This document shows positions 51,372 to 63,388 of a DNA stretch of 64,000 bases, one piece after another. Made by a program: the position numbers and the translations under genes. The notes under the pieces are model-generated. The model searched no databases and had not been told where the DNA came from. It saw nothing but the letters and a program-made list of their open reading frames with translations. The DNA comes from Alternaria dauci. Lineage: Eukaryota; Ascomycota; Dothideomycetes; Pleosporales; Pleosporaceae. How positions within the stretch are numbered: position 1 is the first letter of the stretch; every line of letters begins with the position of its first letter. The stretch is taken from assembly GCF_042100115.1 (NCBI RefSeq), contig NC_091280.1:1550001-1614000 (forward strand). The letters run 5' to 3'.

Positions 51372-53792
51372 ATGTCTACCGCTACACGGCGCACTACGCG
51401 TCGCACAGCCGCCGCCGCCGCCAACGAGTCCTCGCAGCCCGCATCCAGGCAAAGCTCGCAGTCGGCATCGCCTGCTCCAGAGTTGGCGCCCAAGAAGAAG
51501 CCTGGCCGCAAGCCCAAGGCGGCCAAAGTCGAGTCGCAGCAGACACAGACCCTCACAAAGAGTCGCGCTACGTCACGCGCAAATACCGCCTCCACTGCCA
51601 CTGCCTCAACAACCGCGTCGTGCACAACAACAACAACCACTACGGCCACGGCAAGAGCTCCTGTCGTGGCCAAGAAGCTCACCAGAGCCGCTCGCGCCGA
51701 ATTGAAAGCAGCAGGCGTAGAGGCGTCACCACAGCGCAGTCTAGAACAGACAAGACCAGTCAAGCAGACTCGCGGTACAGCCCGACAAAAGGCCACCGGT
51801 GGGAAGCGAAAAGCAGTTGCTGCCAAGCTGGCGGCTACAACCGCTGAGACCAGCGGAGACGAGGCTGCGGCCGACAACGAAGATGGCGTGGGCCTCTTCT
51901 TCACCAAAAGTAAGCACCGTTTTTCCTACAGCAACCTACTCCCAGAGCATGCAATCGACAATGAGATCCTCAAAGAGGACAACGCAGGGCAGCACAGGGA
52001 GATTTACCACCGCGCGCGCGTGACAGATCTTGCCAAGATGCTGCATCAGAATGATCAGCAGGTTGCCGGACATGAGAGCGAGAATCTCCGTCTGCGTATG
52101 GAAAACACGCGTTGGCACACAAGTTTGCCATACCTCCCACGTCATAGCTACGGTTCTCCGGCTAACGTCAACTACGCAGAATTCGACAGTGAACTAGTGG
52201 GAATCAGCGAGTCATCTCCAGCACAGGGTGTGTTCGTAAACGGCAATGAGGAAGCGCTGGCGCTCCTACACAAGATCGAGAGCAACGCCAAAGAGACCAG
52301 CCGTATTGAGCCACCAAGCAACGACAGTGAAAGATTACAAGACAATGACGTTGCCATCGAACCTTCACCACAACAGTCTGTCAAGAGAACCTTCCAGGAG
52401 GTCTCAGCAACGCCTGATCGTCCCGTCGCAACACCATTCAACATCTTCAGCAGGTCATTCTCCGCCCTAAAATCCAAACTCTTCTCCTCGACCCCTAAAC
52501 CACCCTCAACCCCCGAGGTCGCTTCACCCACCGTCCCGAAATCTCTACCACCCCAGAACACAATTACCGAGACCCTATCACTCCCGCCCACACCTGTTGG
52601 TGAACGCGTCAAGACACCAAGAAAGAGGCGCATACCCACCAACCCGTTGATGAATCTTCTACTTAGGGGCATCGACCGTGAGGACAAACAAAAGGCAGAA
52701 GATTGGGCCAAGCAAATCATCCCCACATTGAGGAATGATCCCGCCTTCCGCGAAAAGCGTAAGCGCCTTGAGACACCAGTCCTATGCAAGGACCTGTCAA
52801 ACTTCCCTTCAGCCAAGCCTTGGGAGACTGGCTTTGGCGACCCCCTTGGCGATCTGGACGATGAAGAAGAAGTACCAGTCTGGGCTGTCTACATGGACAT
52901 TGTGGCCGAGGAAGAAGAGCACGCGGCCAAAAAGCACAAGAAGACCCACAATGTCACCGTTACCGATGACGAAGTTCCCACCATTGACGAGCAGTTCGCC
53001 GCCAGCAGCAGCGCGCGTGCTTCCTCTACGCTCTTTGACAGCCATGGCCAGTCCGCTTCCATTCACGACTTCCACCCCCGTCGTTCAATCGACCCCTCAC
53101 CCATGTTCTCCAATTCCATGTCACACAATACCGGTGGTAACATCTTCAGCGAATTGCAAGGACACGACACCGCCGCAGAGATCCGTGAGAAAGATCGCGA
53201 GATTCTCAAGGTTGCAACCAAGGAGACTACCGAGAGCCCTCACACTCATAACCCTAACATGGGCTCATTCAGCGTCCCGGATGACTCTGATGAAGAAGAT
53301 TCAACAATGGACAGCGAGACCTCTGATACCGAGGCTACCCCAATCTGGACCCAACCACCACCACCAGCCCCCGTTCCTGCGCACGCTCCACTACCAGGAG
53401 GCTCTACGGACGATGCACCTCCAACCCCGGCCCGCCAGCAGCCAGGAGATGAGATTGAGCGCCAGCGCCAGAGACTCATGAAGCACACGCCTGCTAAGCC
53501 TTCTCGCCTCCGAGAGGCAACCTATCCTTCACCAAGCGTTCTCTCTGACGCTGGTAATGAGTCGATTCTTGCCGCCACTCCCGCACAAATGGCTGCTTCT
53601 GTGGCTACCATGGCCAACGTATTCGACGATATGCCTGTAGCGGAGATGATTGAACTTGACGATGAATGCAAAGCCGCTTTCGACGAGCTCGTCAACAGTG
53701 AAGAGTACCAGCAGAAGCTCACCGTCGAATGGCAGGCTCCTATCATCACGTACGAATCAGATGAGGAGGAGCCGAGCCCTACCTCCCCTTAG
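51372..53792 (+). CDS. AT-hook-containing, mostly disordered nuclear protein
   Basis: Not recognised as a named family. Single exon, 806 residues from ATG 51372. Residues 1-130 are Ser/Thr/Ala-rich low complexity with one AT-hook (KKKPGRKPKAAK at 41-52), suggesting minor-groove DNA binding. The middle contains a helical stretch (NEILKEDNAGQHREIYHRAR, VTDLAKMLHQNDQQVAGHES) and PFNIFSRSFSALKSKLFSST. PRKRRIPTNPLMNLLLRGID and KQKAEDWAKQIIPTLRNDPA look folded. The C-terminal half is acidic and Pro-rich (DDSDEEDSTMDSETSDTEAT) with a conserved-looking end DDECKAAFDELVNSEEYQQK. No catalytic motif or membrane span. Confidence 0.8.
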   Translation: MSTATRRTTRRTAAAAANESSQPASRQSSQSASPAPELAPKKKPGRKPKAAKVESQQTQTLTKSRATSRANTASTATASTTASCTTTTTTTATARAPVVAKKLTRAARAELKAAGVEASPQRSLEQTRPVKQTRGTARQKATGGKRKAVAAKLAATTAETSGDEAAADNEDGVGLFFTKSKHRFSYSNLLPEHAIDNEILKEDNAGQHREIYHRARVTDLAKMLHQNDQQVAGHESENLRLRMENTRWHTSLPYLPRHSYGSPANVNYAEFDSELVGISESSPAQGVFVNGNEEALALLHKIESNAKETSRIEPPSNDSERLQDNDVAIEPSPQQSVKRTFQEVSATPDRPVATPFNIFSRSFSALKSKLFSSTPKPPSTPEVASPTVPKSLPPQNTITETLSLPPTPVGERVKTPRKRRIPTNPLMNLLLRGIDREDKQKAEDWAKQIIPTLRNDPAFREKRKRLETPVLCKDLSNFPSAKPWETGFGDPLGDLDDEEEVPVWAVYMDIVAEEEEHAAKKHKKTHNVTVTDDEVPTIDEQFAASSSARASSTLFDSHGQSASIHDFHPRRSIDPSPMFSNSMSHNTGGNIFSELQGHDTAAEIREKDREILKVATKETTESPHTHNPNMGSFSVPDDSDEEDSTMDSETSDTEATPIWTQPPPPAPVPAHAPLPGGSTDDAPPTPARQQPGDEIERQRQRLMKHTPAKPSRLREATYPSPSVLSDAGNESILAATPAQMAASVATMANVFDDMPVAEMIELDDECKAAFDELVNSEEYQQKLTVEWQAPIITYESDEEEPSPTSP

Positions 53793-56700
53793 AAAATTGT
53801 TATTGTTGCATTGTTTCGGCGCTTCTCATCCTTTCTACGAATCCAATACGATTGACTGGAATCAGATTCCTCGCCCATAGGCAATTCGAATCACTGTATT
53901 GCGTTCTCTTGTATTTGCATAGCTATGCGTTGTTTTCTTCGACTTTAGAACCTCTGATGGGACACAAGGTGCGTTTTCTTGTTGGCGTTTTTTTGGGGCA
54001 TAAAAGATGGATGATTCACGACTGCTGTATACCCCTCACGGCCCTGGTATGGTCGGACTAGGCGCGCGTTTGAGTCTCGTAGCTGCGTTGCTTGCTTGTT
54101 GTTTATAGCTGCGTGCTTTGAATAGTTGTAATATTGATTGGGAAACTCGTCTGCGTTTTCATTTCAGGCTTTTTTACTTATGAGATGGTGATGTCAGTCC
54201 GATATCTTGACATCGAGGCTAAAAAGTAGGCGATGAAAAGAAAAGGTCTCATGCACCCAGGTACCTCCCATGCTTCCATGAGATCATTTTGCATGTCCTG
54301 AAATTTCACATCGTTCGATACAGCTGTTTGGGCTAGGCGATTATAGTGTTTCTTTGTCCCATCTAATATCAAAGTCAGAATATGTGATCCCAAATGCAGA
54401 CGAGGCCTTCCAGGGTTCCATGTAATTTACCCTGTAAGTTGGACAGTAACGGCAGAGTTTTGAATGGTACCAATTCGCCATCAAAATTGTCGACACAAAC
54501 AAGGTAGCCAGATAGTCTTGGCTGGGAATGACACCTTTCCTGGTCTGAATTTTATTGAAGAAGAAGAAGAAGAAGAAGAAGAAGAAGAAGAAGAAGAAGA
54601 AGAAGAAGAAGAAGAAGAAGAAGAAGAAGAAGAAGAAGAAGAGCGGCACAATGATTCCATGATTGTCTGTAAGCGCAAGCCAGAGGAAGAATATGCGGAC
54701 AAGATCAATAGTACCGACGTTAGTGCCGACAAGTCTGCGGAGAAGAACGCGTAGATTGACGGTGAGGCAAGGAGAAGACCATTGACCAGTATGAGGCAGA
54801 CATACGCTATCCAGATCCTCGGTATTGATCGTTATTCCAGCTGTTCCCGTCGGGCTCTGCAGATAGTTGGCAAGGGAACCCAGACATCCGAGACAGGCCC
54901 TGCGACTACTCAACCTGTTGTTTTGTCTCGGTTGAAGCATAGCCAAATTTGTCAGGGACATACCCTTCAAACCGCTTCACGTCCTCCATCTGATTGTGTA
55001 GGCTACACACTTGCTATGTGTATGTGGGGGATAATCGGTGGCACTGCGAACTACGGAGGGCGGGTCTTCACCGTGCTTGCAATTGCAAACTATCGTGTGC
55101 GCAACCAATCGGGGGTTAAAACATGGTTCGTTCCGAGGACGTTGGGACGACGAGATCATCTTCGTTGATGAAGTCGCTTATCGAGTTGGACTCAATATGA
55201 GATTTTCATGCTCAAATCGAATGGAAGGAGGGTTGCCCCAGCATAGCGCAGTTGGTCGATCGTTAGAAATGTTACAATGTGTGGTCGAACGGTAGAGTAT
55301 TCTTATGTCCCGTAAACACCGAGAAGGGCGACGTTATCGTCCGTTCCCTCATAGACTCATGAAGACCAAGTAAAGATGGTAAAATGGCGCGGGGGAGATT
55401 GGCATGTTGGGCATAGGAATATATGTCCGAAGAATACCAGTACAACATTTAAAACAGAGCGTTTCCATCTTCGCATGCTTCTTTTTCGAGGCTAGAAACG
55501 TCACTTGGAGAAGACTGGAAAGAGGTAGGGTGAACTCCACATTGTCATGTCTAAGAAGCTTGCCGAGGTTTTTGTGAGGCTCACGTGTCCGACGCCGCAA
55601 CAAGCAAAGTGAAGTGGGTCGGTTCGCCAATCTTCAAAGATCGACACTCAGAATGCTTGACCCTTAACTGTGACAGCTATTGGTCGCCCTGCTTCAAGAA
55701 TAATCACTCACCCACATTCATTTCGTTGTGTCGTCTCTACGGAGATACGTTGTTCGGCTCGGGTGTGTAACCGCGTGTCGAAGAAAGCGTTTCGGGCCCT
55801 GGGCGTAATCGGATCGGCAAACATGAATACGATTTCGGAAACTATGAAGCCTCACTTTCCAGATAGCGCTCGTTGTGAAGAGGTGTTCACAGAAGATTCT
55901 GGAGGGCACTGGTTAGGCAGTGGATCCCAGGCAGAGTCGCGAACGATGTGCCGTATGCATTACATCGGGATCAGCAAAGGTGACCACGCATCGACCAGAA
56001 CACTTGACGTGGCACATGAGATCAACAGTTCACGCTCAATATACCGCTCTTTCCGGATCCATAGTTGACATAGTTTTCAGGGGGTCGCAGGCTAAACCCG
56101 TGTAGCTCAGTGAGGCTGACGCGAACGGTATCGCCGTCTTGTTGTATCCCCAGTTCGACACGAACGAGTGAATCCCGTGTTTCTCACCAAGCCCCCTTGG
56201 ACTTGCTGACACAAGATGTCTTTCTCGTTTTTGAAGGACCAGTCGTGCGTATTCTTAGAATGAAGCGTCTGTCATGCGTAGGCCTTTACGGGTATGGGAT
56301 CTCAATCTCCGAATTAGGGCGGCGGTATAGAGGCATGAATGAAGCTGACGTGAGTGACTGTCCCGAAACATCTCTCATCTGAAAGGATTCCCTTGTTCAA
56401 AGAAGGCCTGGATGTCAAGGCGGCAGCACAAGTGGTGCCAAAATCTCACCTACAGTCCTGCTGACCTGTGTGTTGATGGCTATATCCAACAGAGCAAACA
56501 GAGGATATTGGCACATCATCAGACTAGGTTAAGCGTTGTTTTGACAGTGTTTTGTCCCATCCCCATCGCTTTTCCGATTTTAACTGGACTGTACTGTGTA
56601 TGCTCGCCTGGACATCCCTGTCAGGAAGACCGCAGCTGGTGATTGCTAATGATCCTCCGTCTCCAGTGCGCGGGCAACCGATAGGAGTTCTCCTTTCGAA

Positions 56701-58909
56701 GGACCGTCAGCAGACCTAGTAGCGCTCCAGTGAGAGCCATGGACTTCAGCCAGCATGTGCTTATACAATGGCTAGCTGGCACAGGGAGATGATGTTGTCA
56801 AGGGTATCATCTCTGAAAACCACAACAAGATTGAGCCCTATCGGGATCCGGTGAGTAAGTTCTGCGTGCCAACTGCCACACGAATGCCTGGGGCCAATCG
56901 CCTCATGACCAAGAGACAGCAAAACGGCTTCTTAGAATTGCGCTTTTGATGTCTATGACGAGTCGTTGAGTCTGAAGAAACTCACATCTGGATGCAAATA
57001 TGGTTCCTGGCTGAAAGTGGTCGCCGTACCTTGCATGTCGAGTCCTACAATGATCTTCCGTACCTGAATGTTTTTCCTTGACACTAGTTGCAGCACTCGC
57101 AGACCGCTCCAAAGTCCCCTGTGCACTCCTACATATTCACAGTAGGTAAACGCCTCCAATCTTGCATTAGGTGCGGAGTAGCTCGGGCTGCGCCATCTTC
57201 CGCTTTCTTCCAATAAGGTCGGTGGAATGGAGGCACCGACTCGACTATGGCGTGATTACGCATTCGTAGTCGCAAGGGTACCTTGTGTGCCCGCAAAGAG
57301 GCCGCAAACCAGGTTCTCCTTTCAATATCACAGCCCACGCTGCATCGTTGTGTCTGATCCATCGAAAGACATGACGTATAATAAGATATCGTGATGGCGT
57401 TCTCTTGACAACGGATGCAAGGTGAGCTGGCGTATGAGGGGACTGCATGAAACAATCTGCGGGGTAGTCCAGTGCATAGTTTGTTGTAATGTATGTAGCT
57501 AGCCTTGCTATAAGAATGCGATGCTTATTGTTGTAGTCGAACTTGGACGCTTGGATGTTGGGCATTGGGCACATGTTCGTGTAGTCGCATACGTGTACAC
57601 GCCTCATGCGGCAGTTTCAGAGTCGAGACCGCCGTTACGATGGAGCTCAGAGGACGATCTCATGTTTTTGAGGAATGATTCGCGCTCGGCTGAGTTTTGT
57701 TGGGTGTGTGAGATGATTCATGCCGAAGTGAACAAAGCTCATGAACACCTCAGACAAGACAGCTTCACATCCGAAGCGATAACGAAGGGCGTTGTTGGAC
57801 ACGTCTCTCTCGCCATTGATGGTACATGCCGTAATCTATCCACCCTTCCCTAGTAGTACCGAAGTAGATCACTAATGACAAGCGGGGTAGACCAAGCTTG
57901 CCTCACAGTTAGTTAAAGTATACTCGCCACATCCTGCTGGCGCTTAGTCCGTCTGCCGTAGAAGGAGCCCAATTGCTCGGGTGCCGTCGTTGCGTCAACT
58001 AAGATACACAGGGTGAGTTCCGTAGGGTCTCGGCTCGGATCTTGGAATATTTGGAACTTGGAACATGCTCGTAGCTTGATGCATTCATACCCAGTGCGGC
58101 GCGTGTCTGGAGGGATCTCCCTGACGCGACCGCATCCTTCGCTTAACGGCTCTAGCGGTGAAGCTACTTTGACCAACTTCAGACACCGGGATACTTTTTT
58201 TTTCATGCAGTGCGATTACCGTGGGGTGACTGGGTGTCACCTATCGTGGAAGCCCACCCGGGGTATGGGTTAGCATTGGGGCGTTCCGCAGGGGTGTCTC
58301 GTGTGAAGTCCGTTGCACTTGAAGGAGTAATGTCAGCCCCGGCTGGCTTGGATCTCTGCGGAAGGGTGTAGAGGAAATGGCCCGTTGCAGAAGTCGTGGG
58401 AGAGTATGGTGGCAAAGAGATCGTCTTTAAGCAGCCGTAGTTGTTCTGACAGAACACCACTCTGTAGACGTGGCAGCTGTGTTGGCCGCTTCAGATACTA
58501 GCGCCGAGATATGAAGCATATCGAAACAGCCATAGTCCTTCCAAGAGTAACAGCCATACCAAACAATGCAGCGGAAATATTACGAGTGGTCAACCTTGAA
58601 GTGTGTTGTGCGACCCGGCCTTCGTCGCTGCCCAATGGCGGTGATTGGGCTTTCGAGGCGAACAATGAGGCGAACGTCAGTGCGCGTCCACGCCCAACGG
58701 AGGGACTTAGTCGTAGCCGATGCATCGCATCCTCATCCGGACTGGAACCGGTGTAGACAGATTGTGTGCAACCGATTAGCCAGTCGCAAGGCTGCCGGTC
58801 AGATGTATAAGTTTTCCGCGCGCCCAACCTTACGGTCATCTCCCAGCGCGCGAACACATAACCCACCTAGCAGATACCCTGTCGACGTGATTGCTCCAAC
58901 ATAAACATC
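53793..58909. other. 5.1 kb gene-poor stretch
   Basis: No frame with a recognisable domain on either strand; the longest open frames are created by the GAA tract or are motif-free. Short tRNA-like words occur near 55235-55290 and 56100-56165 but do not fold into full tRNAs. I find no transposase, reverse transcriptase, LTR or inverted-repeat pair by eye. The base composition is not strikingly AT-rich. Confidence 0.5.
54557..54642. repeat. Perfect GAA trinucleotide tract (86 bp, 28 units)
   Basis: Uninterrupted GAA from 54557 to 54642, purine-rich on the plus strand. It lies in the gene-poor stretch and creates artificial poly-Glu, poly-Ser and poly-Phe frames. Tracts of this kind can form triplex DNA and are length-unstable. 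Confidence 0.97.
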
Positions 58910-59250
58910 ATGGCTGTTCCCAACTCGTACTTTGTTCCAGGCTTTGGCATCTCGAGAGCCGTTATTCAGAGCGAAATACGCTACCATTGCGGCCCGGATG
59001 CAATTGTTCGACCATACACCTTCCAAGGACGCGACGGGTTTCTGATAACCACTGTTGGACCACCATTAACCAAGGTAGCTTGACTCTGCCATAACACTGT
59101 GCATAGATGCTGACTCAACAGGCACAAATCGATGATCTGAAGATGTCCTCCTTAGAATACGAAGAGAAACAGTCTCGCATCGCCGACGAGTCCAATGTCT
59201 TCGTAAACGCACCCATCCCAATCACTCAACGGATACGACGGAGTACATGA
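58910..59250 (+). CDS. Small conserved-looking fungal protein, unknown
   Basis: Exons 58910-59074 and 59122-59250 join at a 47 bp intron (gtagct...caacag) to 97 residues: MAVPNSYFVPGFGISRAVIQ, SEIRYHCGPDAIVRPYTFQG, RDGFLITTVGPPLTKAQIDD, LKMSSLEYEEKQSRIADESN and on to ITQRIRRST. The block YFVPGFGISRAVIQ...CGPDAIVRPYTFQGRDGFL resembles small hypothetical proteins I recall from other ascomycetes; no function is known to me. No signal peptide or membrane span. Both exons are too short to stand out as single frames. Confidence 0.7.
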
Positions 59251-60814
59251 CCGCGGCAGAGAACACGGCTGTGGACTTTCCTTCAGTTCCCGGTCTAGGA
59301 GTTCGAAGAGCATTTGCCCTATACCCATATTTCCACGTATTATACGTTCAATCTCTTTTCGTCAAGCTTTTTGTTTTTTAGCGTGCATGTCTCCGGGGCA
59401 GAAATGAGTCGATGAGTTATGGTATATGGGTGTATATGATGTCTCGGTATTTCGGTTTGGCGTCTTCGGTCTTGTCAGAATGGACAATGCTAGCAACCAC
59501 TTCATCGTTGGGGGAGTGCAGCAAAACGTATTCTAGTCCCAATAGGAAGGGATCTTTCTACTCGTCTTAGTTATCAATGCGTGCATATCTGAGTATGCGT
59601 CTGTCTGAAGTTGAAGTTGAAGTTTTTGTGCGAAATCAGACATTGTGCAGTAGGTACAGACGAGAATTAGAGGCTCTCGCTTTGGGCGTGTGGGAGTGTA
59701 GCGATATCTTCTCACCGATAGGTTGTCTGCGGGCCGTTTCCGAAGTGATTCCAGTCATATTGTGTTGGTTTCTGCGGTTGGCTACCGACGTCTCGTCTTG
59801 TTGCCTCGCCAGGCGATCAGGGCGAGGGAAATTGGTGAGCGAAAATGCGAACGAAGAGTGTTGCCTCAGCACTTGGGCACCTGCTCCGTCATGTATGCAA
59901 CGGCTAACTTGGTGAAAAGGAACTGAATGAACGGATTGGTGCCACGTCGCACATCTAACTTATCACGTACACACACGCAATAAGAGAAAACACGGGCAAA
60001 CCAGGTGTTGTTGAACTGTTGAGTTGTAGCGATGAGGCGGACTCTGAGCCGCTTCCAGGACGCAGGGACGAGGGGCATGTGATTGGTCTGCATGTAAGCG
60101 AGCCAGAGGCTGGTGAAGTGTCGTCACAAAACAACGCAGCATTCGTCACATCACGGCCTGAAACAGCGCATAGGCGTGTCTGCTTGAGATCGCCTTTGCC
60201 AGTACAGATCTCAGGATTCGGCTCTGGCTCATAGTTGCGCCAATCTGGCTCGGAGCGCGTGAGTCAAACCAAATGTTACACCAGGCGACTCCTGGTGGCG
60301 CTCCCCACGCACAACACTACGCAGACTGATCTGAGAGTCAATACGTTGACAAAAGCCGGTTTGACCGCTTCAGACATTGTATGAGCCTCGAAATTGTCCT
60401 GTTGATCTTCTCGTCGGTGCTTGGCCGAAGCCCTTGGGTTTCTGCAATGGCCCTAACGCGTTGAGGCCTAGTCCATGCCAGCGGCACTGAGAGAGCAGCC
60501 ATCAATTTTTCACTTCGTCTTTCACAAATGTAACTCACCGCATGTGGGGCTTGAGTGTCAGAAGGCGTTTGTTTCCTTTTTGGACAGTTTCGCGTGTTGG
60601 AGTTGGAGCGTTGCTGCGGAAAGTCCACCAACCCCGCATATCCACTTCCTCGCGACCGACGCCCGGTGCGCAAGCCCACTGCACCACCACCAATTTTGAT
60701 ACTGTATATTTACATATTAATTCATCGCTTTGTCATCAAACAGCACAGCAGCTGAGAGTCTTGGCACTTTGGCGGGTACGAGTCGATCCCACCTTCTAAT
60801 GCGAGCCTTTCACT
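59251..60814. other. Intergenic with nothing recognisable
   Basis: Open frames reach 113 codons at most and have no motif. Ends at the tRNA-Ser-like sequence. Confidence 0.5.
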
Positions 60815-60914
60815 AACATCTATCTTAGAGTGGTTAACGCGCTGGCCTGCTAGTCCTTCACCGGAAAGTCAGCCAGTTCCTTCGGGAGCGTGTGTTCGAA
60901 TCACACAGGTGTCG
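60815..60914 (+). tRNA. tRNA-Ser(GCT)-like, intron-containing, 5' half degenerate
   Basis: The anticodon stem CTGGC/GCCAG brackets CTGCTA (anticodon GCT) plus an insert of about 17 nt after position 37, then a serine-type long variable arm TTCCTTCGGGAG, T-arm GTGTG-TTCGAAT-CACAC and 3' acceptor AGGTGTC-G. The 5' acceptor would be AACATCT: one A-C mismatch and one T-G wobble against the 3' strand. The D-loop GAGTGGTTAA is kept, but the D-stem bases (CTT versus CGC) do not pair. It is either a pseudogene or a damaged copy. Confidence 0.6.
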
Positions 60915-61199
60915 CACCAACCAAACTTTTTGCACATTGCAATAGATTGTGGACATTCTGTTTTTGCACCAGAAGTACGGAGAGTGCATCAAAGCAATAA
61001 TAACGCAGGCCTTCAGCGTCTTGAGTGCAGATATGTGTGATAGCATAGCCTTCTTGTATACTCATTCATGATGTGAAATGTTTTTGCATTATGCTGGGTA
61101 TAGTATGTAAAAGGAAGAACACGATCCCCATTGTAGCTTTTAGCCGTTCCGAATCGCCTCAACGCCGTTCCAATGCCGTTCCGCTCCGTCCATCAACTC

Positions 61200-61627
61200 T
61201 CAAACCGAGCTTGGATACATCATAACCCTAAGGCTAGCACCAAACGACTTTGGCGGGAGATTGTTTGCGAAAGACGCGCGAACAACACCCGAATTGCCTG
61301 TTCTTGATTCAACACATGTTAATTTAGTATGGCAAGCTGTACGAACCATGTGTCCGGCGGATCTTGCCCCAGATCACACGAGGACCATCCTCTTTGCTAC
61401 CTGCAACGCGGTAGACGTATGCGACGCGCTTGCCGAGATACCACCGCGCGTCTTGCGTGTTGTCGACGCCTTCAAGCGCGAGCAGGCTCACGTTGGGGTT
61501 TGTATTGCGTTTGCCGCGCTGGTAGCTGACATGGCGGGCTTTGACGTATACTGCACACATTGTTATCATGTGCACGACGCCATTGCAGCCACTGTTACTT
61601 ACGGCGGTGGCTCTTTTCTGAAGACAT
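61200..61627 (-). CDS. RPL33: 60S ribosomal protein eL33 (L35a)
   Basis: Large-subunit ribosomal protein near the 5S rRNA/tRNA exit side. Exons 61627-61603, 61550-61347 and 61297-61200 give 108 residues, the family length. The chain reads [20 protein letters not shown], then [74 protein letters not shown] and PSSV, colinear with yeast Rpl33. The first exon is 25 nt and the intron after it is 52 bp; the second intron has a GTTCGT donor. A 192-codon open frame on the plus strand (61261-61839) covers the gene but is an antisense shadow. Confidence 0.95.
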
Positions 61628-63388
61628 TGCGGATATTGTACTCGTTTGAGCTGCGCTGGGGGTTTTTGTTCAATTGGTGCGCGTTCGGTAAAGTGCTTAG
61701 CGTTTACTACAGGTCGTCGAGGTTCAAACTACCACGACAGCTTATGTCACGACGCCTATCCTATCGCTTGTTATCAGCGCGTCATGAATCGTACGAATTG
61801 ATAAGCCGATCTCGCAGAATGTTCTTCTACGCAGTGTGAGCGAGCGCTGCCAGGCACAGGCCGAAGATGCAGCATTTTGGCCATGTTGCGACTGGAAGAA
61901 GGGAAGGAAGCATGATAGATGGCGAACGCGGGGAGTCAAGGCTGACGGGGACGTTCATACCGATCATGTTTGGTATTCAGGAGCTTGTTGCGACAAAAGC
62001 GCAATATCGACGTGACGCATCACCTGGGCGGTATCGACTTCAAAAATCGCATACATACCCAAACGAGTGGCGTCTTCGCACTTGATATGCCAGTCCACCT
62101 AGTTAACCGCACACACGCCGAGACCTCCAAAGGCCGCTGTTCTAGCTGTCGACCCCGCCTTCTAGTAACAGGCAGCCTAGCATCGTGCATCGGCGTTACG
62201 ATGCCTATCGCACATGATATTCATCCACTCGGTAGCGAAGCGTGGCTTAACACGCTAAGCCCACCGTCTTCGGGAACCCCGACGATCCCCTAGCCTTGTT
62301 TAAGCTCTGGCGTACGGGAAGACGACGTAAGCGAACAATTGTATCCGAAATCCTTGTTTGATAAGGCGATGCCGGATGCATTAGAACCTGGAACGGCGGT
62401 TATGATACTGGGCAGTGCATGGTCGTGCATGGCATCTCTGATGATGGTAGTTTTGTGCGATTCACGCGAAGCGCGTCAGCACACAGCCGTCGTTACTACT
62501 CAGCCCTACTACTGCGACGTCATACGCTAAGCATCTGCCCTACGACCAGCCGTTTGGTAGAAGCTCTGTTGCATGTCGTCCACGTGCATGATCGGTCGGC
62601 TCCGCTGTGTGGGATTCGATGGTACGATCTCCACTTGCAGGTGCCTGTCAAGCTGAAGGTTAGTGTGTAACGCTAAACACAGTTGGTTGGAGTTACTCAA
62701 GTCGACCTTGCTTCGGTTTCCGTCTCCTGGCGAGGGTGTGATTACTATCGTGTGTTATCATGAGGCCGTGTCGAACGTACTGGGATACCAATAGAAATTA
62801 TAATATTGACCTGAAAAGAAGCAAGGAGGCGAATAGAATGAAAGAGCGAGAGAGAGACTAGGACATGGAATACAGCCTAAAAGCATCGACTGACAGCAGA
62901 TGAATAAGAACAAAAGAAAGACTCCAATAAAGACGCTCCGGTCGTGTATCCCCAAAAATTCCCATGCTTTTGCTATGCCGTTATTCGCATACCTGTTGCC
63001 TTGCTGACCAGTCGCTTGGACTTCCTAGAAGAGAGGAACCTGTCCCATGCACCAAAAACTCCAGACGCCAGCGCCAACGCTAAAGCAGGCTATCGTCCTA
63101 GGCTATCCCAAAGAAACAAGTATGTGCTTTCCGAACAATGTGACCAGCACTGGAAATGGAGGAACGATCAAGTAGCCCGAACATACAAGGAGACCGTGCA
63201 AGCATAGCCTGCCACAAGATGGTTGTCCGACGAGAAATGTGTGGAGAACGATGTAAAGGCGACTGGGTTCACCGCGGTATAGAGAAATAGAGGTAGTCGT
63301 GGAGCGTTGCAGTAAAACGATGCTATCATGCAATCGGGTGCGATTTACGTCCAAACAGTGTCGTAGGTTTCGTAGGTGTCGTGGGTGC
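61628..63388. other. Intergenic with weak open frames only
   Basis: Contains the RPL33 promoter and, at the right end, the 3' flank of the edge gene. Plus-strand frames at 61970-62293 and 62419-62670 are open but motif-free, and I could not join them into a convincing gene. No RNA gene seen. Confidence 0.45.

Noticed and set aside
54341..54970. 209-codon minus-strand frame with poly-Phe
   Set aside because: Length is produced by the GAA tract read as TTC; flanking sequence has no coding character.
55230..55300. tRNA-like sequence (AGCATAGCGCAGTTGGTCG...)
   Set aside because: Box A-like and box B-like words are present, but acceptor, anticodon and T stems do not pair.
56100..56170. tRNA-like sequence (GTAGCTCAGTGAGG...CCCAGTTCGACA)
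   Set aside because: T-stem lacks its complement and the acceptor does not pair; not a tRNA gene.
61261..61839. 192-codon plus-strand open frame
   Set aside because: It is antisense to the three-exon RPL33 gene, which matches eL33 along its whole length; the plus frame has no motif and no early ATG.
61970..62670. Chain of plus-strand frames that might be exons
   Set aside because: I could not join them with consistent phase and no segment resembles a known family.
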